Below are positions 1-7,944 of a stretch of 64,000 bases of DNA, piece by piece. How positions within the stretch are numbered: position 1 is the first letter of the stretch; each line of letters opens with the position of its first letter. The stretch is from Tersicoccus phoenicis (GTDB taxonomy: Bacteria; Actinomycetota; Actinomycetes; Actinomycetales; Micrococcaceae), in the NCBI RefSeq assembly GCF_001968835.1, contig NZ_MRDE01000009.1:1-64000 (forward strand), given 5' to 3'. Below the pieces are notes generated by a model that saw nothing but the letters and a program-made list of their open reading frames with translations, ran no database searches and was not told the origin of the DNA. Position numbers and translations under genes: made by a program.

Positions 1-101
1 TCCCACAGATCCAACGCGTTCTGAAGATCAACGAGCTCGACGTCATCACCAACGACGTCGTCGAAGCCGCCCGCAGCACCCTCGTCATCGGCACCACCTG
101 A
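1..101 (+). CDS. C-terminal fragment of an unrecognised protein
   Basis: An open frame (codons from base 3) enters from the left edge and ends at TGA 99-101. The visible 32 residues include INELDVITNDVVEAA and end in VIGTT. They look like an ordinary soluble C-terminus, but the fragment is too short to assign a family, so no function is proposed. The start lies outside the window. Confidence 0.4.
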   Translation, partial: PQIQRVLKINELDVITNDVVEAARSTLVIGTT

Positions 102-437
102 CCCGACACGGACCACAGCGAAAACGACGACACAAACCGAAGCTGCCCACATCCCTCTCGTGTCGCTCGCAGTCGTCGCCGTCGTGTCGTTGCTGACTGC
201 GTTGCTCGGAGTCTGGACACGGGTCGGATCGATCATTTCCCGTGAATGCCGTCATCGGTTGCCGACCACAATGGACGATTTCGGGCAGTCGGCACGAGAT
301 CTTGGCACCGTACTTCGCGGACTGCACACCGAACCGATCGCTGGCCCGGAGCAGGCCACGACGCTCCGTTGAAGACTCTGCGGAAGCACGTGATGGATGG
401 CAAGAGCGGTCCCATGCCCGCCGAGTAGGATGGCGCC
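102..437. other. 336-bp intergenic stretch without a supportable gene
   Basis: The stretch between the left-edge fragment and the DUF3039 gene is visibly less GC-rich than the genes around it. A GTG-initiated frame of 70 codons at 160-372 has a hydrophobic N-terminus but no recognisable domain and no clear ribosome binding site. The only supported element is the -10 hexamer at its right end. Confidence 0.5.
426..431 (+). promoter_or_regulatory. -10 element of the DUF3039 gene (leaderless)
   Basis: TAGGAT lies six bases before the ATG at 438. That spacing would place the transcription start at or next to the start codon. The -35 region is not recognisable. Confidence 0.5.
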
Positions 438-755
438 ATGTCCCTCCCGAACGATCCCTTCCCGCCCGCCGGCGACCCCTGGGCCGAGCCGTCCCGCCCC
501 GCCGGGGGCACCGCGACCATCGAGCGCGAGGAGCAGCGCGAGGAACTCGAGCCGGGCGACCGCGAACGGTTCTCCCACTACGTCCGCAAGGAGAAGATCA
601 TGGAGTCCGCCCTCTCGGGCGAACCCGTGATCGCCCTCTGCGGCAAGGTCTGGACCCCCGGCCGGGACCCGCAGCGCTTCCCCGTGTGCCCGCAGTGCAA
701 GGAGATCTACGAGGGCATGCGCCCCGGCGGCGACGACGAGGGCCCCGACAACTGA
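438..755 (+). CDS. DUF3039 domain-containing protein
   Basis: A 105-residue acidic protein of unknown function. The N-terminal third is proline-rich and probably disordered. From about residue 30 it matches the DUF3039 family, with a central ERFSHYVRKEKIMESAL segment. A putative zinc site is formed by ALCGK and CPQCKEIY (residues about 68-93, three cysteines). The family is essentially confined to actinobacteria. The start is set by the -10 element six bases upstream and by the absence of a Shine-Dalgarno sequence. The DEAD-box helicase two genes downstream is a frequent neighbour of this family in actinobacteria, so a nucleic-acid role is possible but inferred. The domain call is firm; the function is unknown. 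Confidence 0.85.
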   Translation: MSLPNDPFPPAGDPWAEPSRPAGGTATIEREEQREELEPGDRERFSHYVRKEKIMESALSGEPVIALCGKVWTPGRDPQRFPVCPQCKEIYEGMRPGGDDEGPDN

Positions 756-788
756 TGCGCGGGCGTTCCTGATGCGCCCGTACCCCGC

Positions 789-2189
789 GTGACCACTCGC
801 GCCGACGCCGGCGCGGTCCGCTCCGGCTCCCCGCTCGCGTCCCCCCACCGGGCCCTGACGCTCGGGCTGCTCGCCATCGTCGCCTGCTTCGCGTTCGAGG
901 CGATGGCGGTGACGACGGCGATGCCGGTCGTCTCCGCCGATCTCGGTGGCACCGCCGCCTACGGGCTCGCCTTCTCCATCTATCTCACCGCCTCGCTGGC
1001 GGCGACGGTCCTGGCCGGATCCTGGTGCGACCGCGCCGGGCCCCGCCCGGCCATGCTCACCGGACTGGTCCTGATGACGGTGGGCCTGCTCGCCTGCACG
1101 TTCGCGGGGGCCTTCGCCGTCCTGATCGCGGGGCGTGCGGTCTCCGGCGCGGGCGGTGGACTGATGATCGTGGCCGTGTACGTGCTGATCGGGGTGTGCC
1201 TGCCCGAATCGCTGCAGCCCCAGCTCTTCGGCTGGATGTCGGCCGCCTGGGTGCTGCCGTCCCTCGTGGGTCCGCTGGCCGCGGGCCTGCTCGCCCAGTT
1301 CGCCTCGTGGCGGTGGGTGTTCGCCGGCGTCGTGCCCGTGGTCCTCGTCGCGGTGCTGATGATCCGGCGTCGGCTCGGCGGTGCCGCGCCGCCGGTGCAG
1401 CCCGAGCTGACCGGTGCGGCCGCCCGACGGCGATTGATCGCCGGTCTCGCCCTCGCCGGTGCCGTGCTGATCGCCCAGACGACCGTCCAGCAGGTGGGCG
1501 AGCGCCCCGGTGGGCCGGGCTCGGTCCTGTCGACGGTCGTCGTCGTGCTCGCCGTCGTCGCGGCGGCCCTCACACTGCGGCGGCTGATGCCCGCCGGGTT
1601 CTTCCGGTTCGGGGCGGGGCTGCCCGCGGTGCTCGGCGCCCGGCTCGGCCTGTCCGTCGCGTTCATCGGTGCCGAGTCGTTCCTGCCGCTGATGCTCACC
1701 ACCGTGCACGGCGCGCCGCCGGCGGTCGCCGGGCTGTCCCTGACCACGGGGTCGATCGGCTGGACCCTGGGCGCCTTCTGGCAGGCCCGCACGCGGATGC
1801 CGTCACACCGCCTGGTGGCCCTCGCGGCGGCCCTGCTGACCGCGGCGTTGACGGTGCTGGCCGTGGTGTCGACCGGGCCCGGGGGTGCGTGGGCGGCTAT
1901 GATCGTCTGGTCGGTCGCCGGCTTCGGCATGGGCGTGGGAACCTCCGTCGCGGGGGTCCTGACCCTGCGGTACTCGACCGACGCCGATCGCGGCGTCAAC
2001 GCCTCCTCGATGCAGTTGGCCGACCAGCTCGGCGGCGTGCTCGGCACCGCGGGAGCGGGCACGATCTTCGGCATCGCCGTTGCACGGGCCACCGACGGCA
2101 ACGTCGTCTACGTGCTGATGTGGGCCGCCCTCGCCGTGTTCGCGCTCCTCGCCGTCGCGGCGGGGCTGCGGACCGGCCACCAGCACTGA
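789..2189 (+). CDS. MFS transporter, drug-exporter type
   Basis: A 466-residue polytopic inner-membrane protein of the major facilitator superfamily, likely a proton-coupled exporter of small organic compounds. The first helix starts near residue 24. The loop after the second helix carries the MFS motif A variant GSWCDRAGPRP (residues 77-87), and helices continue to the C-terminus. The end of the fourth helix region reads LQPQLFGWMSAAWVLPSLVGP, resembling the exporter-type motif. The chosen start is GTG 789, 33 bases after the DUF3039 stop, so the two genes may be co-transcribed. The substrate cannot be read from sequence. Family assignment is secure; subgroup is inferred. Confidence 0.85.
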   Translation: MTTRADAGAVRSGSPLASPHRALTLGLLAIVACFAFEAMAVTTAMPVVSADLGGTAAYGLAFSIYLTASLAATVLAGSWCDRAGPRPAMLTGLVLMTVGLLACTFAGAFAVLIAGRAVSGAGGGLMIVAVYVLIGVCLPESLQPQLFGWMSAAWVLPSLVGPLAAGLLAQFASWRWVFAGVVPVVLVAVLMIRRRLGGAAPPVQPELTGAAARRRLIAGLALAGAVLIAQTTVQQVGERPGGPGSVLSTVVVVLAVVAAALTLRRLMPAGFFRFGAGLPAVLGARLGLSVAFIGAESFLPLMLTTVHGAPPAVAGLSLTTGSIGWTLGAFWQARTRMPSHRLVALAAALLTAALTVLAVVSTGPGGAWAAMIVWSVAGFGMGVGTSVAGVLTLRYSTDADRGVNASSMQLADQLGGVLGTAGAGTIFGIAVARATDGNVVYVLMWAALAVFALLAVAAGLRTGHQH

Positions 2190-2200
2190 GAAAGGACCTA

Positions 2201-2226
2201 GCCGCGCGCGGATCGCACCGCGCGGC
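2201..2226 (+). terminator. GC-only hairpin between MFS and helicase genes
   Basis: GCCGCGCG (2201-2208) pairs perfectly with CGCGCGGC (2219-2226) across a 10-base loop, 12 bases after the MFS stop. No T-run follows and the stem ends four bases before the helicase ATG. It may act as a weak terminator or limit translation initiation of the helicase. Confidence 0.4.
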
Positions 2227-2229
2227 ACG

Positions 2230-4020
2230 ATGATGAACGAATCGCTCTTCGAAGCCCAGGCCGATGCGGGAGCCTCACTGCCGCCCGCGTACCCCGATCG
2301 CGCCGCGTGGGGAACCGCGCAGAAGCTGCGCGCGTGGCAGGCCGAGGCGCTCGAGCAGTACTTCGCGCTCAACCCCCGGGACTTCCTCGCCGTCGCCACC
2401 CCCGGTGCCGGCAAGACGACGTTCGCGCTCCGGTTGGCCGCGGAACTGCTGGCCCGGCGCACCGTCCGCCGCATCGCCGTCGTCGCCCCCACCGAGCACC
2501 TGAAACGGCAGTGGGCCGACGCCGCCGCCCGGATCGGCATCGCCCTGGACCCGAACTTCAAGAACGCCGACGGCCGGCACGGGGACCACTTCGTCGGCGT
2601 CGCCCTGACCTATGCGCAGGTCGCGAGCAAGCCGATGCTGCACCGGGCGCGCACCGAGGCCGCCAACACGCTCGTCATCCTCGACGAGGTCCACCACGGC
2701 GGTGACGCGCTGTCGTGGGGCGACGCCCTGCGCGAGGCGTTCGACCCGGCCACCCGGCGGCTGTCCCTGACCGGCACCCCGTTCCGCTCGGACACCGCCC
2801 AGATCCCCTTCGTCGATTACGTCGAGGACGCCGACGGGATCCGCCGCTCCCGGTCGGACTACGCCTACGGCTACGGCCCGGCGCTGAAGGACCACGTCGT
2901 CCGGCCGGTGATCTTCATGGCCTACGCGGGACAGATGCGCTGGCGCACCGCCGAGGGGGAGGAGATGGCCGCCAACCTCGGCGAGGGGGCCACCAAGGAC
3001 ATCACCGCCCACGCGTGGCGGACCGCACTGGACCCCGAGGGCGAGTGGATCCCGTCGGTGCTGGCCGCCGCGGACCGCCGGCTGACCGAGGTGCGGCACA
3101 CCGTGCCCGACGCCGGTGCGCTCGTCATCGCCACCGACCACACGGACGCCAAGGCCTACGCCGCGATCCTCAAGCGAGTGACGGGCGAGCCGGCGACCGT
3201 CGTGCTCTCCGACGACAAGACCGCCTCGCGCAAGATCGAGGAGTTCACGACGTCGGACCGCCGCTGGATGGTGGCGGTGCGGATGGTGTCCGAGGGGGTG
3301 GACGTACCGCGGCTGGCGGTCGGCGTGTACGCGACGTCGACGTCGACGCCGCTGTTCTTCGCCCAGGCGGTGGGCCGCTTCGTGCGCGCCCGCAAGCGCG
3401 GCGAGACGGCGTCGGTGTTCCTGCCGTCGGTGCCGGCCCTGACGGACCTGGCGAACCAGATGGAACTCGAGCGGGACCACGCCCTCGACAAACCGGTCAG
3501 CAGCATCGAGGTCGAGTCCGAGGAGATGCTCGACGACGCGGAGCTCGCGGCCGCCAACCGGGAGGACCGCGCGTCGGACTCCCTGACGAAGGCGACGTTC
3601 GAGGCTCTCGAGTCCCAGGCGTCCTTCGACCGGGTGTTGTTCGACGGCAGCGAGTTCGGCACCGGCGGCGAGCTCGGGGGCGAGCACGAGCAGGACTTCC
3701 TCGGCATCCCGGGCCTGCTCGACGCCGACCAGATCGGCGAGCTGCTGCGCCAGCGCCAGGCCGACGAGGTGCGGCGGCAGAAATCGACGCGGCCGACCCC
3801 GACCGGCCCGTCCGTGCCCGACCACCGGATGCTCAAGGACCTGCGCAACCAACTGGCGAAGAACGTCTCGGCGTGGTCGGCCCGGTCCGGCACCCCGCAC
3901 GGCGTCATCCACGCCGAGCTGCGGCGGCTGTGCGGAGGACCGCCCGTCGCGCAGGCGGACGAGGCCCAGCTCAAGACCCGGCTGGCGAAGCTGCAGAACT
4001 GGTTCATCGGCCGGACGTAG
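2230..4020 (+). CDS. DEAD/DEAH-box superfamily 2 helicase
   Basis: A 596-residue cytoplasmic ATP-dependent helicase or translocase. The RecA-like N-lobe has Walker A ATPGAGKT (residues 56-63), motif Ia VVAPTEHLKRQW (about 85-96), the motif II box DEVHH (153-157) and motif III LTGTPFRSD (181-189). The C-lobe has SEGVDVPRL and motif VI QAVGRFVRARK (about 378-388). About 150 residues after motif VI form a charged tail with no recognisable domain. Two adjacent ATGs (2230, 2233) are possible starts, and a GC-rich hairpin sits just upstream. Similar helicases often lie near DUF3039 genes in actinobacteria. Whether it acts on DNA or RNA is not shown. Confidence 0.88.
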   Translation: MMNESLFEAQADAGASLPPAYPDRAAWGTAQKLRAWQAEALEQYFALNPRDFLAVATPGAGKTTFALRLAAELLARRTVRRIAVVAPTEHLKRQWADAAARIGIALDPNFKNADGRHGDHFVGVALTYAQVASKPMLHRARTEAANTLVILDEVHHGGDALSWGDALREAFDPATRRLSLTGTPFRSDTAQIPFVDYVEDADGIRRSRSDYAYGYGPALKDHVVRPVIFMAYAGQMRWRTAEGEEMAANLGEGATKDITAHAWRTALDPEGEWIPSVLAAADRRLTEVRHTVPDAGALVIATDHTDAKAYAAILKRVTGEPATVVLSDDKTASRKIEEFTTSDRRWMVAVRMVSEGVDVPRLAVGVYATSTSTPLFFAQAVGRFVRARKRGETASVFLPSVPALTDLANQMELERDHALDKPVSSIEVESEEMLDDAELAAANREDRASDSLTKATFEALESQASFDRVLFDGSEFGTGGELGGEHEQDFLGIPGLLDADQIGELLRQRQADEVRRQKSTRPTPTGPSVPDHRMLKDLRNQLAKNVSAWSARSGTPHGVIHAELRRLCGGPPVAQADEAQLKTRLAKLQNWFIGRT

Positions 4021-4061
4021 GCTCCCGGCCATCTGCGCCCCTGGCGTGCATGATGGTGCCT

Positions 4062-5732
4062 ATGCATGCCGACGTCGTCATCATCGGAGCCGGGCTCGCC
4101 GGGCTGACCGCCTGTCACGAGCTGGTCACCGCCGGCCGTCGGGTCGTCGTGGTGGAGCAGGAGAACGCGAACAACCTCGGCGGCCAGGCCCACTGGTCCT
4201 TCGGCGGCCTGTTCCTCGTCGACAGCCCGATGCAGCGTCGGCTGGGCGTGCGGGATTCCGCCGAGCTGGCCTGGCAGGACTGGTCCGGCAGCGCCGGCTG
4301 GGACCGGCTCGACGGGGAGCATCCCGAAGACCACTGGGGCAGGCGCTGGGCGCGGGCCTACGTCGAGTTCGCCGCGGGGGAGAAACTGGACTGGCTGCGC
4401 TCGGTCGGCGTCTCCTTCACCCCGGTGGTCGGCTGGGCCGAGCGGGGCGACGGCCGGGCCGCCGGTCACGGCAACTCGGTGCCGCGATTCCATGTCCCGT
4501 GGGGAACCGGCACGGGCGTCAGCGGCCCGTTCGCGCAACGGGCGCGGCAGGCGGCCGACGACGGCGCCGTCCGGCTGCTGTTCCGGCACCGGCTGGACGA
4601 GTTGGTCGTCACCGGCGGCGTGGTGACCGGGGTGCGCGGCACGGTCCTGGCCGACGACGATGCCGCACGCGGCGTCTCCTCCAATCGTGACCCGGCCGGG
4701 GACTTCAGCATCACCGCGGACGCCGTCGTCGTCGCCTCCGGCGGGATCGGCGCGGACCACGAGGCGATCCGCCGCTGGTGGCCCCAACGGCTCGGCACGC
4801 CGCCCGCCCACCTGATCACGGGCGTGCCGGCCCACGTCGACGGCCGGATGCTGGAGGCCACCGCCCGGGCCGGCGGCCGGCTGGTGAACCGGGACCGGAT
4901 GTGGCACTACACCGAGGGCATCGCCAACTGGAACCCGGTGTGGCCCGCGCACGGCATCCGGATCCTGCCCGGCCCGTCACCCCTGTGGTTCGACGCGCTC
5001 GGCCGTCGGCTGGCGTTCCCCGCACTGCCCGGCTACGACACCCTGGCCACGCTGCGGCACCTGCGCACGACGCCCGACCTGGTCGAGCACGACCACTCCT
5101 GGTTCGTCCTCACCCAGAAGATGATCGAGAAGGAGTTCGCCCTCTCCGGTTCCGAGCAGAACCCCGACCTGACGAACCGCGACCTGAAGCTGCTGGTGCG
5201 GACCCGGCTCGGCCGCGGCGCCCCGGGCCCGGTCGAGGCGTTCAAGCAGCACGGGGCGGACTTCGTCGTCGCCGACACCCTGGACGAGCTGGTGGCGGGG
5301 ATGAACGGTCTGACCGGGCGGCCGCTGCTGGACGTCGCGGGGCTGCGCCGTCAGATCGTCGAGCGGGACATGCAGCTGGCGAATCCGTTCGCCAAGGACG
5401 CGCAGGTCGTCGGCATCCGTAACGCCCGCCGCTTCCGCGGGGACCGGCTGATGCGGGTGGCCTCCCCGCACCGGGTGCTGGATCCGGCGGCCGGGCCGCT
5501 GATCGCCGTCCGACTGCACGTGCTCACCCGCAAGACGCTCGGTGGGCTGCAGACCGACCTGGACGGGCGGGTGCTCGACGACGCCGCCGTCCCGATCCCG
5601 GGCCTGTACGCGGCGGGGGAGGCGGCCGGTTTCGGCGGTGGCGGGCTGCACGGCTACAACGCGCTGGAGGGCACGTTCCTCGGGGGCTGCCTGTTCACCG
5701 GGCGCACGGTCGGGCGGGCCCTGGCCCGTTAG
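4062..5732 (+). CDS. FAD-binding dehydrogenase (fumarate reductase/KstD-like flavoprotein)
   Basis: A 556-residue flavoprotein. The N-terminal Rossmann fold begins at residue 5 with VIIGAGLAGLTACHEL and ends with VVVVEQE, where the acidic residue binds the FAD ribose. GGQAHWSFGGLF follows, as in the FAD_binding_2 family of fumarate reductase and ketosteroid dehydrogenases. The C-terminal FAD site reads IPGLYAAGEAAGFGGGGLHG. The closest known grouping is the mycobacterial FAD-binding dehydrogenase set of about 550 residues (Rv0785 type), whose substrate is unknown. ATG codons at 4050, 4053 and 4062 are in frame. The last was chosen because the Rossmann strand follows directly, but none has a clear Shine-Dalgarno sequence. 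Confidence 0.85.
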   Translation: MHADVVIIGAGLAGLTACHELVTAGRRVVVVEQENANNLGGQAHWSFGGLFLVDSPMQRRLGVRDSAELAWQDWSGSAGWDRLDGEHPEDHWGRRWARAYVEFAAGEKLDWLRSVGVSFTPVVGWAERGDGRAAGHGNSVPRFHVPWGTGTGVSGPFAQRARQAADDGAVRLLFRHRLDELVVTGGVVTGVRGTVLADDDAARGVSSNRDPAGDFSITADAVVVASGGIGADHEAIRRWWPQRLGTPPAHLITGVPAHVDGRMLEATARAGGRLVNRDRMWHYTEGIANWNPVWPAHGIRILPGPSPLWFDALGRRLAFPALPGYDTLATLRHLRTTPDLVEHDHSWFVLTQKMIEKEFALSGSEQNPDLTNRDLKLLVRTRLGRGAPGPVEAFKQHGADFVVADTLDELVAGMNGLTGRPLLDVAGLRRQIVERDMQLANPFAKDAQVVGIRNARRFRGDRLMRVASPHRVLDPAAGPLIAVRLHVLTRKTLGGLQTDLDGRVLDDAAVPIPGLYAAGEAAGFGGGGLHGYNALEGTFLGGCLFTGRTVGRALAR

Positions 5733-5810
5733 CGTCGCGACCAGGGCGCCAGCTCTCCTCCCCCCTCGCCCCCTCCCCCCTCGACTGCCCCTCGGTCAGC
5801 GACTTTCCGT

Positions 5811-5877
5811 CGACTGGTCAGTAGATGGCGGTTCTGCGGCCGATCCGCGATCAGAACCGACATCAATTGACCACTCG
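5811..5877. repeat. Long imperfect inverted repeat in a convergent intergenic region
   Basis: Arms 5811-5836 and 5852-5877 pair over 26 positions with three mismatches and one G-T pair. The perfect blocks are CGGTTCTG/CAGAACCG (5829-5836, 5852-5859) and TGGTCA/TGACCA (5815-5820, 5868-5873). The loop is 15 bases. It lies between the FAD dehydrogenase stop and the convergent DUF3817 stop. No T-run follows on either strand, so it is either a factor-dependent bidirectional terminator or a palindromic repeat element. Confidence 0.7.
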
Positions 5878-5929
5878 GCGAAAGGGGTGCGCGAAAGGGG
5901 TGCGCGAAAGGGGTGCGGGAAAGGGGAAG
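5878..5929. repeat. 13-bp tandem repeat, three perfect units plus one degenerate
   Basis: The unit GCGAAAGGGGTGC occurs at 5878-5890, 5891-5903 and 5904-5916, followed by a mutated copy at 5917-5929. It abuts the inverted repeat and ends 11 bases before the DUF3817 stop codon. The unit length is not a multiple of three and the array lies outside any gene. Confidence 0.85.
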
Positions 5930-5940
5930 GCGGAGAACGC

Positions 5941-6399
5941 TCAGCTGCTGGGGACCGGCGGGCCGACGACGAGCAGGGCAGTGAACACGGCGAGCACGAC
6001 GACGACGCCGACGACGGCGGTCAGGGCCGGCCGGCGCAGGGTGAGGCCGAGCAGGCGCTCGAGCGCGGTTCGGGGCGCATCACCGCCCGGGCGCAGCCGC
6101 CAGGCGTCGGCCAGCAGCCCCCGGCGCTCCGCGGAGCGCTCGAACGGCAGGGTGGCGTACGGCACCACGGCCGAGACCAGGCCGAGCGCCGTCCGGCCCG
6201 CCGACCAACGGCCGTCAACGGCGACGTAGACGGTGGCCGCCACGTAGGACAGGAACGCCAGGCCGTGCAGGCCTCCGCCGATCCGCACCCCGAGGTCGGT
6301 GGTGCCGGTGACGTACTTGAGCACCATGCCGATCAGCAGCAGCGTCCACGTGACGGCTTCGATCAGGGCCAGGCGGCGGAAGAGGGTGCGGGGGCTCAC
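5941..6399 (-). CDS. DUF3817 domain-containing membrane protein
   Basis: A 152-residue integral membrane protein. Helices are predicted near residues 10-28 (RLALIEAVTWTLLLIGMVLK), 40-60, 68-85 and 124-146. The GLHGLAFLSYV segment after the first helix is typical of DUF3817. Its function is unknown. It converges on the FAD dehydrogenase, with the inverted and tandem repeats between them. It lies 42 bases downstream of the SDR gene on the same strand and could be the last gene of the pncB-pncA-SDR transcription unit. Confidence 0.8.
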   Translation of the reverse strand: MSPRTLFRRLALIEAVTWTLLLIGMVLKYVTGTTDLGVRIGGGLHGLAFLSYVAATVYVAVDGRWSAGRTALGLVSAVVPYATLPFERSAERRGLLADAWRLRPGGDAPRTALERLLGLTLRRPALTAVVGVVVVLAVFTALLVVGPPVPSS

Positions 6400-6441
6400 G
6401 AGGGCACTCCTGAGGGTCGGGGGTGTGTCGCCTCGATTGTC

Positions 6442-7239
6442 TCAGGAACTGGACGGCTTTCCGGAATGCTGGCCGGCCAGCCAGGCCGCGAAGGTGCGCC
6501 GGTCGATCCGGGCACCGGGAGGCGGCAGCAGGCCACCGGTGCGCAGCGCCCGCATGGGCATCGGCACGGTCGCGACCGCCGGGGTGCCCCGGATCTCGGC
6601 CAGCCGGCGGGCCATGGTGCCGGTGTCGAGTACCTCGGGACCGGCGACGTCCACGGTGCGCGCCGCGTGCGTCGGGCCCTCGTCCACCACGTCGGCGATG
6701 GCCTCGGCGACGGCGTCGGCCGCGACCGGGCGCACCCGCATCACCGGCACCACTGCCAGGTGCCCGAAGCGGAGCCGGTGCAGCAACTGGTCGGCGAACT
6801 CGAACCACTGGGTCGAGCGCAGGCTGGTGAAACCCGCGGCCGCCGGTCGATCGAGCAGCCGACCGCGGTAGACGTCGTCCTGGGCGGCCTTGCCGGCGTA
6901 GTAGCCGAGCGCCGACCGCAGGGCCGGCTCGGTGACGTTGACGACGGACAGGCACACGACGTGTCCGACGCCCGCGGCCCGGGCCTCGTCCGCGACCCGG
7001 GCCGCGGTCCCGGAGAAGAACGCCGTCGCGGCGGCGCGTCGGCCCGTCTTCACGTCCAGGCAGTCGACGACGGTCCCGGCGCCGGCGAAGGCCGCGGCCA
7101 GTCCCACGCCGGTCGTCGCGTCCACCCCGGTGGACCGGCTCACCCGCAGCACGTCGTGGCCGCGACCGGCGAGCGTGTCCGCGGCGCGGGCGCCGAGCAG
7201 CCCCGACCCGCCGAGCACGACCACACGCCGGCCGCTCAC
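6442..7239 (-). CDS. NAD(P)-binding SDR, NmrA/atypical epimerase-like
   Basis: A 265-residue single-domain Rossmann protein of the atypical short-chain dehydrogenase group. The nucleotide site is VVVLGGSGLLGARAADTL (residues 6-23). There is no clear YxxxK catalytic pair; the segment GYYAGKAAQDDVY is the nearest match. This suggests an NmrA-like redox sensor or an isomerase with loose specificity. It starts 18 bases after pncA in the same direction, so it probably shares the NAD-salvage transcript. A regulatory link to NAD(P) level is attractive but unproven. Confidence 0.78.
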   Translation of the reverse strand: MSGRRVVVLGGSGLLGARAADTLAGRGHDVLRVSRSTGVDATTGVGLAAAFAGAGTVVDCLDVKTGRRAAATAFFSGTAARVADEARAAGVGHVVCLSVVNVTEPALRSALGYYAGKAAQDDVYRGRLLDRPAAAGFTSLRSTQWFEFADQLLHRLRFGHLAVVPVMRVRPVAADAVAEAIADVVDEGPTHAARTVDVAGPEVLDTGTMARRLAEIRGTPAVATVPMPMRALRTGGLLPPPGARIDRRTFAAWLAGQHSGKPSSS

Positions 7240-7257
7240 CGGGTGCTCATGACGGGC

Positions 7258-7944
7258 TCATGACGGGGTGCCGCTGTCGGTGATCGTGACCCCGGCATCC
7301 GCCAGCTCGGCCAGGGCGCGCTCCGTCGCGTCGGGCGCCACCCCGGCGGTGAGGTCGGTCAGCACGGTGACGGCGAACCCGGCCCGGGCGCCGTCGAGCG
7401 CGGTGGCCCGCACGCAGTGATCGGTGGCGATGCCGACGACGTCGATCGCCTCGATCCCGTGGTCGGTCAGCCACCGGGCGAGGTCCCGCGGCCGGCCCGC
7501 TGCCGAGGACGCTGCCGAGGACGCTGCCCCGGCGTCGCCCGTCCCGCACGCGTGCGCCTCGAACCCGGAGTAGCCGTCGGCGTACTCGCCCTTGTGGAAC
7601 AGCTCGTCGATGCCGGTGGTGTCCAGTCCGGGGTGCAGTTCCGCGCCCGGCGTGCCCGCGACGCAGTGCACCGGCCAGCTGGTGACGAAGTCGGGGTGAT
7701 CCGAGAAGTGCGGGCCCGGGTCGATGTGCCAGTCCTGGGTGGCGGCGACGACGTCGTACGCGGCCCGGTGCTCGCGCAGGTAGCGGGTGATGCCCTCCGC
7801 GACGGCGGCGCCACCGGCGACCGCGAGCGCGCCGCCCTCGCAGAAGTCGTTCTGCACGTCCACGACGACCAGCGCTCGGCCGGTGCCCGGCCTCGTGACG
7901 CCGCTCGTGACGCCGCTCGTGACGCCGCTCGTGACCCCGCTCAT
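7258..7944 (-). CDS. pncA: Nicotinamidase (isochorismatase family)
   Basis: A 228-residue hydrolase predicted to convert nicotinamide to nicotinate and ammonia in NAD salvage. The catalytic aspartate is in VVDVQNDFCEGGAL (about residues 27-40), the metal and lysine region in ATQDWHID and FHKGEYADGYSGFE, and the nucleophilic cysteine in IATDHCVRATALDG. The N-terminus carries four SGVT repeats before the family start. An alanine/serine-rich insert (GAASSAASSAAG) precedes the catalytic cysteine helix. The ATG overlaps the pncB stop by four bases (ATGA), indicating translational coupling, and the next pathway step is the product of that upstream gene. Confidence 0.92.
   Translation of the reverse strand: MSGVTSGVTSGVTSGVTRPGTGRALVVVDVQNDFCEGGALAVAGGAAVAEGITRYLREHRAAYDVVAATQDWHIDPGPHFSDHPDFVTSWPVHCVAGTPGAELHPGLDTTGIDELFHKGEYADGYSGFEAHACGTGDAGAASSAASSAAGRPRDLARWLTDHGIEAIDVVGIATDHCVRATALDGARAGFAVTVLTDLTAGVAPDATERALAELADAGVTITDSGTPS
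7895..7942. repeat. 12-bp tandem repeat encoding SGVT at the PncA N-terminus
   Basis: GTGACGCCGCTC (plus-strand reading) repeats at 7895, 7907 and 7919, with a one-base variant at 7931. On the coding strand each unit encodes Ser-Gly-Val-Thr, so unit gain or loss keeps the frame. The repeat starts right at the pncB/pncA overlap. Confidence 0.85.

Noticed and set aside
160-372. 70-codon GTG frame with a hydrophobic N-terminus
   Set aside because: No domain, no ribosome binding site, no matching -10, and lower GC than the genes around it. It may be noise in an intergenic region.
2201-2226. Strong intrinsic terminator between the MFS gene and the helicase
   Set aside because: There is no T-run, and the stem nearly touches the helicase start codon, so read-through is likely. 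It was kept only as a hairpin of uncertain role.
5542-7263. 573-codon plus-strand frame over the DUF3817 and SDR genes
   Set aside because: Its translation is Arg/Gly-rich without any domain. The minus strand has two coherent proteins, and the 13-bp repeat array interrupts it.
7895-7944. Alternative GTG starts of pncA within the tandem repeat
   Set aside because: The GTG triplets occur on the plus strand. On the coding strand the units read GTC ACG AGC GGC and offer no start codon other than the ATG at 7944.
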